From NCBI RefSeq assembly GCF_041504345.1, contig NZ_CP167895.1:1302001-1366000 (forward strand): DNA of 64,000 nt, in the 5' to 3' direction. Each line of letters starts with the position of its first letter. The stretch's first letter is position 1. The DNA comes from Vibrio sp. BS-M-Sm-2 (GTDB lineage Bacteria > Pseudomonadota > Gammaproteobacteria > Enterobacterales > Vibrionaceae). Below are positions 25,937-34,378 of this stretch, piece by piece. The translations under genes were made by a program, and so were the position numbers. Below the pieces are notes generated by a model that made no database searches, was not told the origin of the DNA, and saw only the letters and a list, made by a program, of their open reading frames with translations.

Positions 25937-25973
25937 AAAAAGGCGCTGAACTTATTAAGTTCAGCGCCTTTTG
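25937..25973. terminator. Bidirectional terminator between narP and dcuC
   Basis: A 16-bp inverted repeat (AAAAGGCGCTGAACTT, AAGTTCAGCGCCTTTT) with a three-base loop and A/T runs terminates both convergent genes. Confidence 0.95.
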
Positions 25974-26031
25974 TTTAAGCATTTTATATCGATATTGGTG
26001 TTACTAAGTAGCTGTGCTTACTAACGTTGGC

Positions 26032-27399
26032 TTACGCTGCCATAGGAACCAATACAAGCGTACCGAAGATAACCGTAATAAGACCACAGATTACAGGTAC
26101 AGACGTACGTTTTACTACTTCAAATGGGCTGATTTTACCCATACCAGATGTCGCTACAATTACACCAGATACTGGCGAAATGGTACGGCCTAGGTTCGAT
26201 GCTTGAAGCATTGGGATGATTAGGAACGCTGGGTTCAAGCCCATTTTCGCAGCCAGTGATGGAGCCAGTTCTACGAATGCATAGAATGGCGCGTTACCAG
26301 AACCTGTCGCGATAGCTGCAGCCACCGTTAGACCCGTCAGGATAAGCATCAATGCGATACCGCCTGCGCCTGCAGATTCAGCAAGACCGATTAGGTTATC
26401 AATCGCACCAATAGACATTAGACCTTGAGCAAATACGCCTGCCGCAACCAACAGCATTACCACGCCTTTGAACGCGTCAGCCATACCTTGGTAGCAAGAG
26501 TCTAAATCTTCTAATGTTTTCTCGCCGTCAAACTTCTTAACAACGTAATCGATGACCGCGCCCACGAAGATAGAACCTACCACAATGGTGTAGATATCAA
26601 GTGAAAGCCCTGGAATCGTACGACCGTTGAATAGGAAAACGCCGATGATAGGTAGAAATGGAAGTGCAGCGTAGAAAGCTGGTGCCGTTGTTTCGATTTC
26701 AGAAACGTCAACTTTTTCCATTGGTGTGTTTTCTTTCTTATCTAGGTATTTGTTCCAGAAGAAAGCCGCACCCGCCATCACGATGATCGCACAGATAGAA
26801 ACAGGCAGTACCGTTTGAACAGCAAACACATCAAGAGACATGCCTGACTTTTCTGCCGCGATTACCACATCACCAGAGGTTGGTGAAAGAATGATGGCTG
26901 CAGGTGATGCACAAACCGCAACTGCCGCTGGGCGAGAAATACCCATTGCCGTCATCATTGGGAATAGGGTTGCCATCAATAGTACACCGAGACCCGTTGC
27001 AGAACTTACTGCTAGAGACATTAGACACGCTACGATGTAAGCCGCAACAAGAAGTACGTAGGGAGATTTGATCGCAGCAAGTGGTTTAGAGAACTGTTTC
27101 ACTACCACATTGTTAGCACCAATGTGCGTCATGTAAGAAGCAAAACCACAAAGAAGCATGATTTGCATGCCTAGGCCGCCCCCGCGGTACTGAAGCATGT
27201 ATTTAACAAATTCTAGTGAGTCGGTAACCATGTTACCTGTTGAAGCGACTTTAGCTGGTAAGACTGTGTGACCAATAAGGCCGGTGATAAGAAGTAGGGC
27301 AAGGCCAGCAGTTAGTAATACACCCGCCGCTTTATAGCCTTTTACAATAAAGTAACCAACAGCAATAGTAATCACTAATCCGATCAAGAGCTCTAACAT
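26032..27399 (-). CDS. dcuC: Anaerobic C4-dicarboxylate transporter, DcuC-like
   Basis: An inner-membrane carrier of 455 aa with about 12 to 14 hydrophobic segments, similar in size and pattern to DcuC. DcuC exchanges or exports succinate and fumarate during anaerobic growth. Family features include YRGGGLGMQIMLLCGFASYM, AVSSATGLGVLLMATLFPMM, ILSPTSGDVVIAAEKSGM and NLGRTISPVSGVIVATSGMG. The start is ATG 27399, with GTGGAG upstream; a GTG at 27411 would also be in frame. Its position beside nitrate sensing and nap fits anaerobic respiration. Confusion with the related DcuD or GntP-type carriers is possible but less likely. Confidence 0.88.
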   Translation of the reverse strand: MLELLIGLVITIAVGYFIVKGYKAAGVLLTAGLALLLITGLIGHTVLPAKVASTGNMVTDSLEFVKYMLQYRGGGLGMQIMLLCGFASYMTHIGANNVVVKQFSKPLAAIKSPYVLLVAAYIVACLMSLAVSSATGLGVLLMATLFPMMTAMGISRPAAVAVCASPAAIILSPTSGDVVIAAEKSGMSLDVFAVQTVLPVSICAIIVMAGAAFFWNKYLDKKENTPMEKVDVSEIETTAPAFYAALPFLPIIGVFLFNGRTIPGLSLDIYTIVVGSIFVGAVIDYVVKKFDGEKTLEDLDSCYQGMADAFKGVVMLLVAAGVFAQGLMSIGAIDNLIGLAESAGAGGIALMLILTGLTVAAAIATGSGNAPFYAFVELAPSLAAKMGLNPAFLIIPMLQASNLGRTISPVSGVIVATSGMGKISPFEVVKRTSVPVICGLITVIFGTLVLVPMAA

Positions 27400-27850
27400 A
27401 GAAATCTCCACAAAGTTTAAAAAATATAAGAAAGTGTTTCAGAATATGACAATGAATGTACAGAAAACTGCACTGTGGCACGAGGCATAGTTGAGGTTGA
27501 TATGATCTAAGACAAACATTTTTTTCGATGTTAATTGTGGTTGTAAATCGTGATTCACTACTGTTGTTTAGATGTTAATAAACAAATTTTGCGGCTCGTT
27601 AGAATATAACTTGGATCACCTTTGGTTGTTCTAGTTGCATATGGAGGTTTCGTTTTATAAATCGTGAGTGTTTTTTGTACTTTGGAAGGAAACGTGTAAC
27701 GAAGTGGGTATTTATCGGAGTAAAGAGGTGAAAATCTTAGCTTTGAAGCCTACTTATGTTTAAAGATTACTTATGTTTAACGCCTACTTACTTCCCAGAA
27801 GTAAGCGCTAAAACACAAGCTATAATTAAGCTTAAAATAGCCGAGCGAGT
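27400..27850. other. 451-bp intergenic region between dcuC and the ToxS-like gene
   Basis: No gene is seen. Both flanking genes run leftward, so this holds the dcuC promoter. A 13-base direct repeat TACTTATGTTTAA occurs at 27751-27763 and 27768-27780. An 8-bp perfect hairpin CTTACTTC-CCA-GAAGTAAG lies at 27787-27805, without the T run of a terminator. A full FNR half-site TTGAT occurs at about 27499 with a poor partner. Confidence 0.5.
27787..27805. other. Perfect 8-bp hairpin downstream of the ToxS-like gene
   Basis: CTTACTTC 27787-27794 and GAAGTAAG 27798-27805 are separated by CCA. There is no T run on either side. It could end transcription of the ToxRS-like pair weakly, or be a regulator-binding palindrome next to the adjacent direct repeats. 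Confidence 0.45.
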
Positions 27851-28357
27851 TTAGTTCATATCAACGTCAGGAGTGTCATTTGAATACGTTGGCAGTTCAG
27901 AACAGACGACCTTCTTACAAAAGTGAATCATCCCATAGCGCGTCACCAACAAGAACTCTTCTATATTTAATGGAATGTAAGGCATGGCGTCAGACGATAA
28001 TGTAGCCCCTTCACTAATCATCACCTTTTCGTAAAACGACAACTCGCGATTGGGGATGATTTGCTGGTGTTGGTTCTCATCCAGTGAGATGTCGTGTTGA
28101 GTGACAGAGTAAGATCCCGATGACGTAAAGCCGACTTGCTTAGTCGATACGTACAATAGGTCATAACTGTCATTCTTCTTAAACTCGATGTTAATAGCAG
28201 ACTGGTTATGAATCATATTATTGGACGGGTTAATAATTGATGCTGTATTTGCTAAATAATGCCCTTCAAGAGGTGACTTGGGAATAAAGGTAGAAACCCA
28301 GCCGACTAATACGCCAAGCAGTACCACAAAAATTGCTGTATTCGTTTTATTACTCAC
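27851..28357 (-). CDS. ToxS-like periplasmic partner of the adjacent membrane regulator
   Basis: A 168 aa protein with one N-terminal membrane helix (TAIFVVLLGVLVGWVSTFI) and a periplasmic domain of about 145 residues that seems beta-rich. That is the size and topology of ToxS, TcpH and VtrC, which stabilise their ToxR-type partners and, in VtrC, form a bile-binding lipocalin-like fold. A pair of Cys (FCKKVVCSE) lies near the C-terminus. The gene overlaps its upstream partner by 8 bases. Sequence similarity to ToxS is weak by eye; the assignment rests mostly on topology and linkage. It is not the housekeeping toxRS locus, which usually lies by htpG. Confidence 0.68.
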   Translation of the reverse strand: MSNKTNTAIFVVLLGVLVGWVSTFIPKSPLEGHYLANTASIINPSNNMIHNQSAINIEFKKNDSYDLLYVSTKQVGFTSSGSYSVTQHDISLDENQHQQIIPNRELSFYEKVMISEGATLSSDAMPYIPLNIEEFLLVTRYGMIHFCKKVVCSELPTYSNDTPDVDMN

Positions 28358-29066
28358 AAGTCACTCCTTTAAATCCGGCAGGGAAGCTCAGAGATTTTCC
28401 TGAATTATCGATGATGATTTTTCGTCCCTTATATTCATATAGCGTTACGTTGAATAACTCATTAAATGTGAATTCATCGGATTCGATTTTACATGAGATA
28501 AAATGCTGACCCACGAGATCTTCGCCTAGGCTATTTCTATCTAAATAAGAAAACAAATAGTGGGATAACCCCGCAGTCACGACAAATAATGCAATCAGTG
28601 CTAACACACTGTTTGTTTTTTTTGGTGCGGCAGTTGTCTCGGTTGTTGAGCTTTCAGGCGCTGTATTGTCTTCAGGTTGTTTCGTTTCTTGTTTTGGTTG
28701 AGATTGAATTTTACGCAGTGCGCGTTCTTTGTCTTGTGTCACTTGCCCTGCAAATCGGTACCCTTTGCCGCGCTCAGTGACGATAATCATCCCGCTTTTA
28801 TCTTCTAACGCTTTTCGGCAAATAGAGATGGTCTGCATTAGGCTGCCATCTTCAACGTATATACCTTTAGACACCCACACTTGTTCAATAAGAACTTGGC
28901 GAGTGATCACCTCATTAGGTCTCGAGATAAAAAACTTAAGCAGCTCTGATTCATTAGAACCTATTGGGTAGGTACGGCCCGTTTTAAAGTGATGGATTTC
29001 ACTCTCTTCTAAATTGACCTGTATATCATCATTGATAATAAATTCAGCAGACATCTGGGTTCTCAT
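28350..29066 (-). CDS. ToxR-like transmembrane transcriptional regulator
   Basis: A 238 aa regulator with an OmpR-type winged helix in the cytoplasm at residues about 15-110 (ESELLKFFISRPNEVITRQV, GSLMQTISICRKALED, TERGKGYRF). It has no receiver domain. A polar, Thr/Pro-rich linker leads to one membrane helix (NSVLALIALFVVTAGLSHYLF). A short periplasmic domain carries two Cys, Cys192 and Cys237, placed like the redox-active pair of ToxR. ATG 29054 is an alternative start. It is divergent from volA, so volA-fadL is a natural target; this is inferred. Confidence 0.82.
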   Translation of the reverse strand: MRTQMSAEFIINDDIQVNLEESEIHHFKTGRTYPIGSNESELLKFFISRPNEVITRQVLIEQVWVSKGIYVEDGSLMQTISICRKALEDKSGMIIVTERGKGYRFAGQVTQDKERALRKIQSQPKQETKQPEDNTAPESSTTETTAAPKKTNSVLALIALFVVTAGLSHYLFSYLDRNSLGEDLVGQHFISCKIESDEFTFNELFNVTLYEYKGRKIIIDNSGKSLSFPAGFKGVTCE

Positions 29067-29452
29067 TGTTATAAGCGTTCTAACCTAAACATAACAAATA
29101 TTACAACAAACATAAACTTACTGATTTCATCGTCTTTGATATTTAAGTGTCTGAATTTAAGTTAATTATTAGCCGAATTAGATTTCCTTATATACCTTTT
29201 TGAGGTTGTTTAATGCGGTTTCAGGTGCTTGCCGTTAGTAGCTATTAGATCATTAACGGGTGACGCTGATTTAGTGGGTGTGGGTTAACTGCTCAAATTT
29301 CTTACGTAGTTTTATCAACGTGTCATTCCAACTTGTGTTGCCTTGCTCTCTGCGAATAACAGTCGAACTTACCTCCGACTCAACCGGCAACTCAAATAAC
29401 GATAAATCGCACGACCACACCAGTTAAATGCGAAAACTACGAAGGAGCTGTT
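29067..29452. other. 386-bp divergent region between the ToxR-like gene and volA
   Basis: No gene is found. It must hold promoters for both directions. The part next to the ToxR-like gene is AT-rich, with several TNAAA-like words. I could not define a clear operator by eye. The volA ribosome binding site GAAGGAG lies at 29441-29447, five bases before the TTG start. Confidence 0.45.
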
Positions 29453-31636
29453 TTGAACGAATTCAATAAGCCATATCTATGTGGACTAATTACGCTTGCC
29501 TTACTCGGCTGTCAGTCTGAAGACTCGACACAAGACCCCGTTTCGGTATTGGTTCCCTACAACATCAATGAATTACCAAAACCGAACGATGGATACGGGT
29601 ATGACGACGACGGAACCATTACCGGAGTCGGTGAACACGTTGCCGCAATGTCATCGACCAATGATGCCTATTATCAGGACTACAACAACTCATACGCCGC
29701 TTTAGATGGCTGGGGACTTTGTGCAGAGCCTATTTTAATTCCGCTACAGAGTGTTAATTCAGATAAGCGTTATCCGCTGAATAATGAAACCTTAGCAGGG
29801 AACGTAGTGCTAATTGATGAGTCATCGGGTTCGGAAGTTGCTACTCAAATATCCGCTGATGGTTCCAATATTATTATTCAGTGCGAATCAGGATTAAAAG
29901 AAGGGACGACTTATTCGATCGTTGTGACTGATGGAGTTAAAACTGAATTTGACGAACCTTTAAAAGCAGACGCTAGCTTTGAGCAATTAATATACTCCGA
30001 GGCACAATTTAATAACGACAAAGAACAAGATCTCCACACTCAAGTTATCAGCGCTACAAGCTCATATGAAGAGATATATCCGGGTAAAGGAATTCCTGTA
30101 TATGCCGCACAGTTTAAAACTCAGAGTTCTTATGCTCCCTTGGATGCGATCAAATATAACCATGAGGTATTTGGAAGTTCTTTTACTAGTCAGTTAAATC
30201 CGATTACAGAACGGAAGAAAGATTACGATCTCTATACCAAACAGCTTAAGATTCCTTCCTATTTACCTTTTACTAAAGCAAGAGAATCAGAATGTATCAT
30301 TGATGAGTTTGAACCGAAGGATAACTGTCCTCCACTTTACGAATGGATTACAAACATCGATGGTGGTTTCCCTACGGAAAGAGTCCCAACTCCGAAGATA
30401 ACCGAAGAGTTAGATATAACTGCAGATATTTATGTTCCTAATGGATGGGACAAAAGTAGTCAGTTACCTACAGCAATATTTATTCATGGTGTTACGGCTG
30501 AACGCGGTACCGCTTCTTTGATGGCTGCGGAATATACAAAAAAAGGTTACGCCGTCGTTGCGATCGACATGCCATATCATGGTGAGCGAATGCGGTATGA
30601 CATTAGCGACCCAGAAAATCCAATAGAAATCAGTGCTCGAGCAAACAAAGCGTTTTTCATCAATATCGATTCGCCATTGGCACTGCGTTCTAACCTTCAG
30701 CAATCCGTATCTGACTTTTTAGGCCTTCGCTATGCACTAAGCCAAGAAGATTGGGTGAAAAAAGATGACGTTCACTTAATCGGACAATCGTTGGGTGGAA
30801 TCATGTCGGTAATGGTGAGTGAATTTAGCCAAGTTAAAGATGGTTTCCCAGTTAACAATGAATTTGAATTCAATACAGTGAACTTTGTTGTTCCGGGACA
30901 GGGGTTAACCAACTTGGTTTTGTCTTCTCAAACCTTAGGCCCTGAAATGTCTGAAGGCGTTAAGAAGTCTCCAGACGTTCAGAGAGGCATTGCTGAAACT
31001 GTCATACCAGATATCTGTACAGCAGAAGCGACGAATCAACAATGTATTGAAGCACTTAGAGAGTTCGTAGCTCTTTCGTCTGATAACGCACAACTTGTTA
31101 GTCAGTTAGAGAATGACATCTTCGATTTAGTTGTTACAGACCTTAAACAAGGGGTTCAAGCAACAATTGATAGTGCCGACCCTGCCAGCTTCATCTCTCG
31201 TCAAGTTAAGGCTGAGCAACCGACTCTTTTGTTAGCTGCCGTCGGAGACTGCGGAGAAACCTGCGATGTAGGTGTAGATTACGTTCCCGATAGCGTTATT
31301 CCAAACAGCGATCCAAACAACATTCGTACAGGTACTGAGCCACTAATTACTGCTCTTGGCTTAGACCCAATAACGGGTACAAAGCGTGATCAGATCGAAC
31401 TCGGTGGAGTCATAAGAACGACAACAGGTGGACACGGTACGTATTTGTTTCCTTATGAAGGGCCTGTTGATGAAAATGGATTGCCGGGTATGCCGGGAGA
31501 AAATATGTCTGACGTACGTGAAGCTGTTGACACTCAGCAAGTTGCTGTTGCTTCAATGGTAATGAGTGACGGCTCAGTCGTAGTTATAAACAACGAAGAT
31601 CATATCGAAACTGAGGTGCCTCAAGATGAAGAATAA
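29453..31636 (+). CDS. volA: VolA-like surface lipoprotein lysophospholipase
   Basis: A large lipase of 727 aa. The signal peptide ends in a lipobox ALLGC with Cys20. The N-terminal part matches the bacterial virulence-factor lipase N-terminal domain, with NELPKPNDGYGYDDDGT and NPLNNETLAGNV-like blocks. The alpha/beta hydrolase core has GQSLGG with nucleophile Ser446, preceded by AIFIHGVTAERGT; the final His is probably in TTTGGHGTYLF. V. cholerae VolA sits next to a FadL homologue and cleaves lysophosphatidylcholine, which matches this arrangement. The start is TTG 29453 with GAAGGAG upstream. The next gene starts inside its last codons. Confidence 0.9.
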   Translation: MNEFNKPYLCGLITLALLGCQSEDSTQDPVSVLVPYNINELPKPNDGYGYDDDGTITGVGEHVAAMSSTNDAYYQDYNNSYAALDGWGLCAEPILIPLQSVNSDKRYPLNNETLAGNVVLIDESSGSEVATQISADGSNIIIQCESGLKEGTTYSIVVTDGVKTEFDEPLKADASFEQLIYSEAQFNNDKEQDLHTQVISATSSYEEIYPGKGIPVYAAQFKTQSSYAPLDAIKYNHEVFGSSFTSQLNPITERKKDYDLYTKQLKIPSYLPFTKARESECIIDEFEPKDNCPPLYEWITNIDGGFPTERVPTPKITEELDITADIYVPNGWDKSSQLPTAIFIHGVTAERGTASLMAAEYTKKGYAVVAIDMPYHGERMRYDISDPENPIEISARANKAFFINIDSPLALRSNLQQSVSDFLGLRYALSQEDWVKKDDVHLIGQSLGGIMSVMVSEFSQVKDGFPVNNEFEFNTVNFVVPGQGLTNLVLSSQTLGPEMSEGVKKSPDVQRGIAETVIPDICTAEATNQQCIEALREFVALSSDNAQLVSQLENDIFDLVVTDLKQGVQATIDSADPASFISRQVKAEQPTLLLAAVGDCGETCDVGVDYVPDSVIPNSDPNNIRTGTEPLITALGLDPITGTKRDQIELGGVIRTTTGGHGTYLFPYEGPVDENGLPGMPGENMSDVREAVDTQQVAVASMVMSDGSVVVINNEDHIETEVPQDEE

Positions 31637-32831
31637 ACTCATATTGGGCACCGCAGCTGCTCTCATTCCTTGTTTAACAAACGCCGCAGGATTCCAACTT
31701 AACGCACAATCAGCAACGGGTTTAGGTCGTGCATTCGCGGGTGATGCTGTTATGGCCGATAGCGCGGCAATTGTGGCTAAGAACAGTGCTGCGATGGCTT
31801 ACATCGAGCAACCAACACTCTCTGTCGGCGCTATCTATATCGATAGTGGTATTGATGTATCGGATATCAGTTATACGCCTTTAAAAGGGGATACCACATC
31901 ACTGAGTGACCAAGATCTTAGCGCAGGTACTTTGGTTCCAAACATCCATTACGTGCATCCAATTCAAGATTCCCAATTTACCTTGGGCGCAACAGTCCAT
32001 TCCAATTTCGGTACTGACGTTGAGTTTGACGAGTCGTTCGAAGCGGATGAGTTCGGAGGGAAAACAGCGCTTTCCAGTATCAATGTTGGCTTCGCTGTGG
32101 CTTATGAATTGTCCGAACAAATCAACTTAGGTGCCGGGATAGATGTTATCTACGGTGAGGGTGAGATATACCGTCAAAACTTGTTAAATGTAGATGCAGA
32201 TGGTTTCGGTTTGGGGGCTAATGTTGGTGCGACTTACCAAGTCAACGAACATAACAAGTTCGGTATTAGTTACCGTTACAGCCCAGATATCGAAGTGGAA
32301 GGTGACATTACCAAAGGCGGTGTCCCTGCCGACAAGATGAACGTACCTCTACCAGACACTCTAGAGTTTTCCGGTTGGCACCAGCTCAACGAACAGTGGG
32401 CTTTTCACTACAGCCTGCAATGGGTGAATTGGTCTGAATTTGACTCGCTAATATCTGACTCTTATGACGACTCTATTAAAGAGTATCAATGGAAAGATGC
32501 AGGACATGTTTCTGTCGGTGGTACATACACCATGTCAAAAGACATCGTTCTACGAGCGGGCTACATGTACGACATTTCCCCGACTGATGAACTCACATCG
32601 CTCTCTATTCCTGATGTTAACCGTCATTGGCTTACAGTCGGAGGGACGTATAACTTCACGGCTGCCAGTTCTGTGGACATTGGTGTCGGCTTTATCATCG
32701 GAGAATCACAAGATATTGACGAAAACCTGACGACGATTCCAGGAACGAGTTCCAATATAACTGCTGATGTGACTGCTGATGTGACTGCCGATGCTCTCGT
32801 GCTTGGTGTTCAATATCAGCATCGTTTTTAA
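31626..32831 (+). CDS. FadL-family outer-membrane fatty acid porin
   Basis: A beta-barrel of 401 aa with signal peptide (MKNKLILGTAAALIPCLTNAA). The mature N-terminus GFQLNAQSATGLGRAFAGDA and AIVAKNSAAMAYI form the FadL hatch signature. The remainder alternates strands, ending in the aromatic C-terminal signature VQYQHRF. It takes up long-chain fatty acids, here probably those released by VolA, whose gene overlaps its start by 11 bases. A short in-frame tandem repeat (TADV x2, TADA) lies just before the last strand. A terminator follows at 32885. This is one of several FadL paralogues expected in a Vibrio. Confidence 0.93.
   Translation: MKNKLILGTAAALIPCLTNAAGFQLNAQSATGLGRAFAGDAVMADSAAIVAKNSAAMAYIEQPTLSVGAIYIDSGIDVSDISYTPLKGDTTSLSDQDLSAGTLVPNIHYVHPIQDSQFTLGATVHSNFGTDVEFDESFEADEFGGKTALSSINVGFAVAYELSEQINLGAGIDVIYGEGEIYRQNLLNVDADGFGLGANVGATYQVNEHNKFGISYRYSPDIEVEGDITKGGVPADKMNVPLPDTLEFSGWHQLNEQWAFHYSLQWVNWSEFDSLISDSYDDSIKEYQWKDAGHVSVGGTYTMSKDIVLRAGYMYDISPTDELTSLSIPDVNRHWLTVGGTYNFTAASSVDIGVGFIIGESQDIDENLTTIPGTSSNITADVTADVTADALVLGVQYQHRF
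32760..32795 (+). repeat. 12-bp tandem repeat inside the FadL gene
   Basis: Three consecutive 12-base units, each ACTGCTGATGTG or a near variant, encode TADV-TADV-TADA in the presumed loop before the last beta strand. The in-frame period means length changes would keep the reading frame. Confidence 0.8.
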
Positions 32832-32884
32832 CTTTTACTTTGGAGTTCTAAACGTAAAAATTTAGGAATCATATAAACATTGCT

Positions 32885-32912
32885 GGGCTCGACAGTGAGT
32901 TGAGCCCTTTTC
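32885..32912 (+). terminator. Rho-independent terminator after volA-fadL
   Basis: GGGCTCGAC 32885-32893 pairs with GTTGAGCCC (one G-T pair) over a 5-base loop, followed by TTTTCT. Confidence 0.85.
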
Positions 32913-33025
32913 TCATTATTAGCTGTTTTAGCATTATTTAGATAGCTGGAAGCTCATTAAGTAAGAAATAGCTGCTTAGAAAAACGTTTTAATTCATGCG
33001 AATTCAACGGTTATGGTTATTAAAA

Positions 33026-34378
33026 ATGAAATTTACAAAGCTTAGCAAAACAATCTGTTTGGCACTGTTTGCCTTACATATCTCTCCATCGTTTGCCCAA
33101 GACTCAAACTTGATTCCTGTGACTATCGAAAAAGCGCACAAACAAGCATTCACATCTTCAATCAACGAGGTTGGCAAAATCAGGGCAACGGATTCTGCTG
33201 CATTGACATTCAGTGCCTCCGACAAAATTCTCAATATCCATTTCAAAGATGGAGATTCAGTTAAAAAAGGCGAGTTGATCGCTCAACTGGACAATACCAA
33301 AGCGAAAGCCGATTTAGACAAAGCAAGAAGCTCTCTAGCGTTAGCAAAGTCGAAATTAAAGCGAGTACAAGAATTACTAAAGAAACAGCCTGACTCTATG
33401 TCTCAACAAGATGTTGAAGAACTGGGAGAGCAGGCGAATTTAGCTGCGGCTGATTTCCGTCAGAAAGAAGCGCTAATGAATGATTATTTATTGGTTGCGC
33501 CATTTGATGGGCAATTAACCAACTTCACCCACTCAGTGGGCAGTAAGATTGATGGCGCAACCGCGTTGGTGAGTTTGATTAAACTCGATCCTGTCGAAGT
33601 TCAGTATTCCATTGGACAGTCTGACTTGGGTAACGCAAAACTAGGTCAGAATGTTTCCATCCAAGTTGATGCATTTGTCGATGAAGCGTTTTCTGGTGTT
33701 GTGGATTACATTGCCCCCGCGGTTGATGAGAGTTCAGGTCGCGTAGAAGTACACGCGCACGTGACTAATCCAGATCATCGCTTAGTTCCGGGCATGTTTG
33801 CCAAAGTAAGCCAAATGACGAGCGAAGACACGACTCAAATGGTGGTTTCTCAAAATTCCGTTCAAGCAAAAAATGCACAACGTTTTGTATGGATTGTGAA
33901 TGGCGAAAAAATCGAGCAACACATTGTTGAATTGGGCGTGAACACTAACGATGGGTACGTCGTTGTAGAAAGCGGATTGAAACTGGGTGATCAGGTCGTA
34001 GTGACGGGACAACAGAACCTAAAGAGAGCGTCTCTAGTTAAGGTAATGAACCCTAATGCGGAGCAGAAAACGGTTGAGTTAATTACGGAGCCGGTAGATA
34101 AAGTGGTCACTAAGCAGACCGTTAAGCCCGAGGTAGAAGAGACCGAAACACAGATTGATGAAGCACATCCGGTTGAGCCTTCGGTTGATTGGACGGAAGC
34201 AACAAAAGGTGTAGATGAAGCCGTCAACGAAAATAGCGAGGGTGGGGAAACTAATGCGGCTGCTGAGCAATCATCGAGCGAAAGTCTAAACAAGGAAACT
34301 CACAGCAAGGAAACTTTAAGCAAGCAAACCCAAAGCAAGGAAGCCGTAACAAAGGAGAAACTGAATGAAGCTTCCTGA
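33026..34378 (+). CDS. RND efflux periplasmic adaptor (membrane fusion protein)
   Basis: An adaptor of 450 aa from ATG 33026, which gives a compact signal peptide (MKFTKLSKTICLALFALHIS, PSFA cleavage). ATG 32996 is in frame 10 codons upstream. Neither start has a clear ribosome binding site. The HlyD/RND hairpin and lipoyl parts are visible: INEVGKIRATDSAALTFSAS, IHFKDGDSVKKGELIAQLDN, the coiled coil around residues 85-130, LVAPFDGQLTN and the beta-barrel VEVQYSIGQ. Residues from about 345 on form an unusual, acidic, probably disordered tail of over 100 aa ending in pentapeptide repeats. The pump gene starts 14 bases before this stop. Confidence 0.88.
   Translation: MKFTKLSKTICLALFALHISPSFAQDSNLIPVTIEKAHKQAFTSSINEVGKIRATDSAALTFSASDKILNIHFKDGDSVKKGELIAQLDNTKAKADLDKARSSLALAKSKLKRVQELLKKQPDSMSQQDVEELGEQANLAAADFRQKEALMNDYLLVAPFDGQLTNFTHSVGSKIDGATALVSLIKLDPVEVQYSIGQSDLGNAKLGQNVSIQVDAFVDEAFSGVVDYIAPAVDESSGRVEVHAHVTNPDHRLVPGMFAKVSQMTSEDTTQMVVSQNSVQAKNAQRFVWIVNGEKIEQHIVELGVNTNDGYVVVESGLKLGDQVVVTGQQNLKRASLVKVMNPNAEQKTVELITEPVDKVVTKQTVKPEVEETETQIDEAHPVEPSVDWTEATKGVDEAVNENSEGGETNAAAEQSSSESLNKETHSKETLSKQTQSKEAVTKEKLNEAS
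34289..34363 (+). repeat. 15-bp coding minisatellite in the efflux adaptor tail
   Basis: Five tandem 15-base units encode NKETH, SKETL, SKQTQ, SKEAV and TKEKL, a [S/N/T]-K-[E/Q]-x-x pentapeptide. They lie directly before the pump start codon at the very end of the adaptor gene. Confidence 0.8.

Noticed and set aside
27492..27512. FNR box upstream of dcuC
   Set aside because: TTGAT is followed by only a poor second half. It is too weak to list as a site, although control by FNR would be expected.
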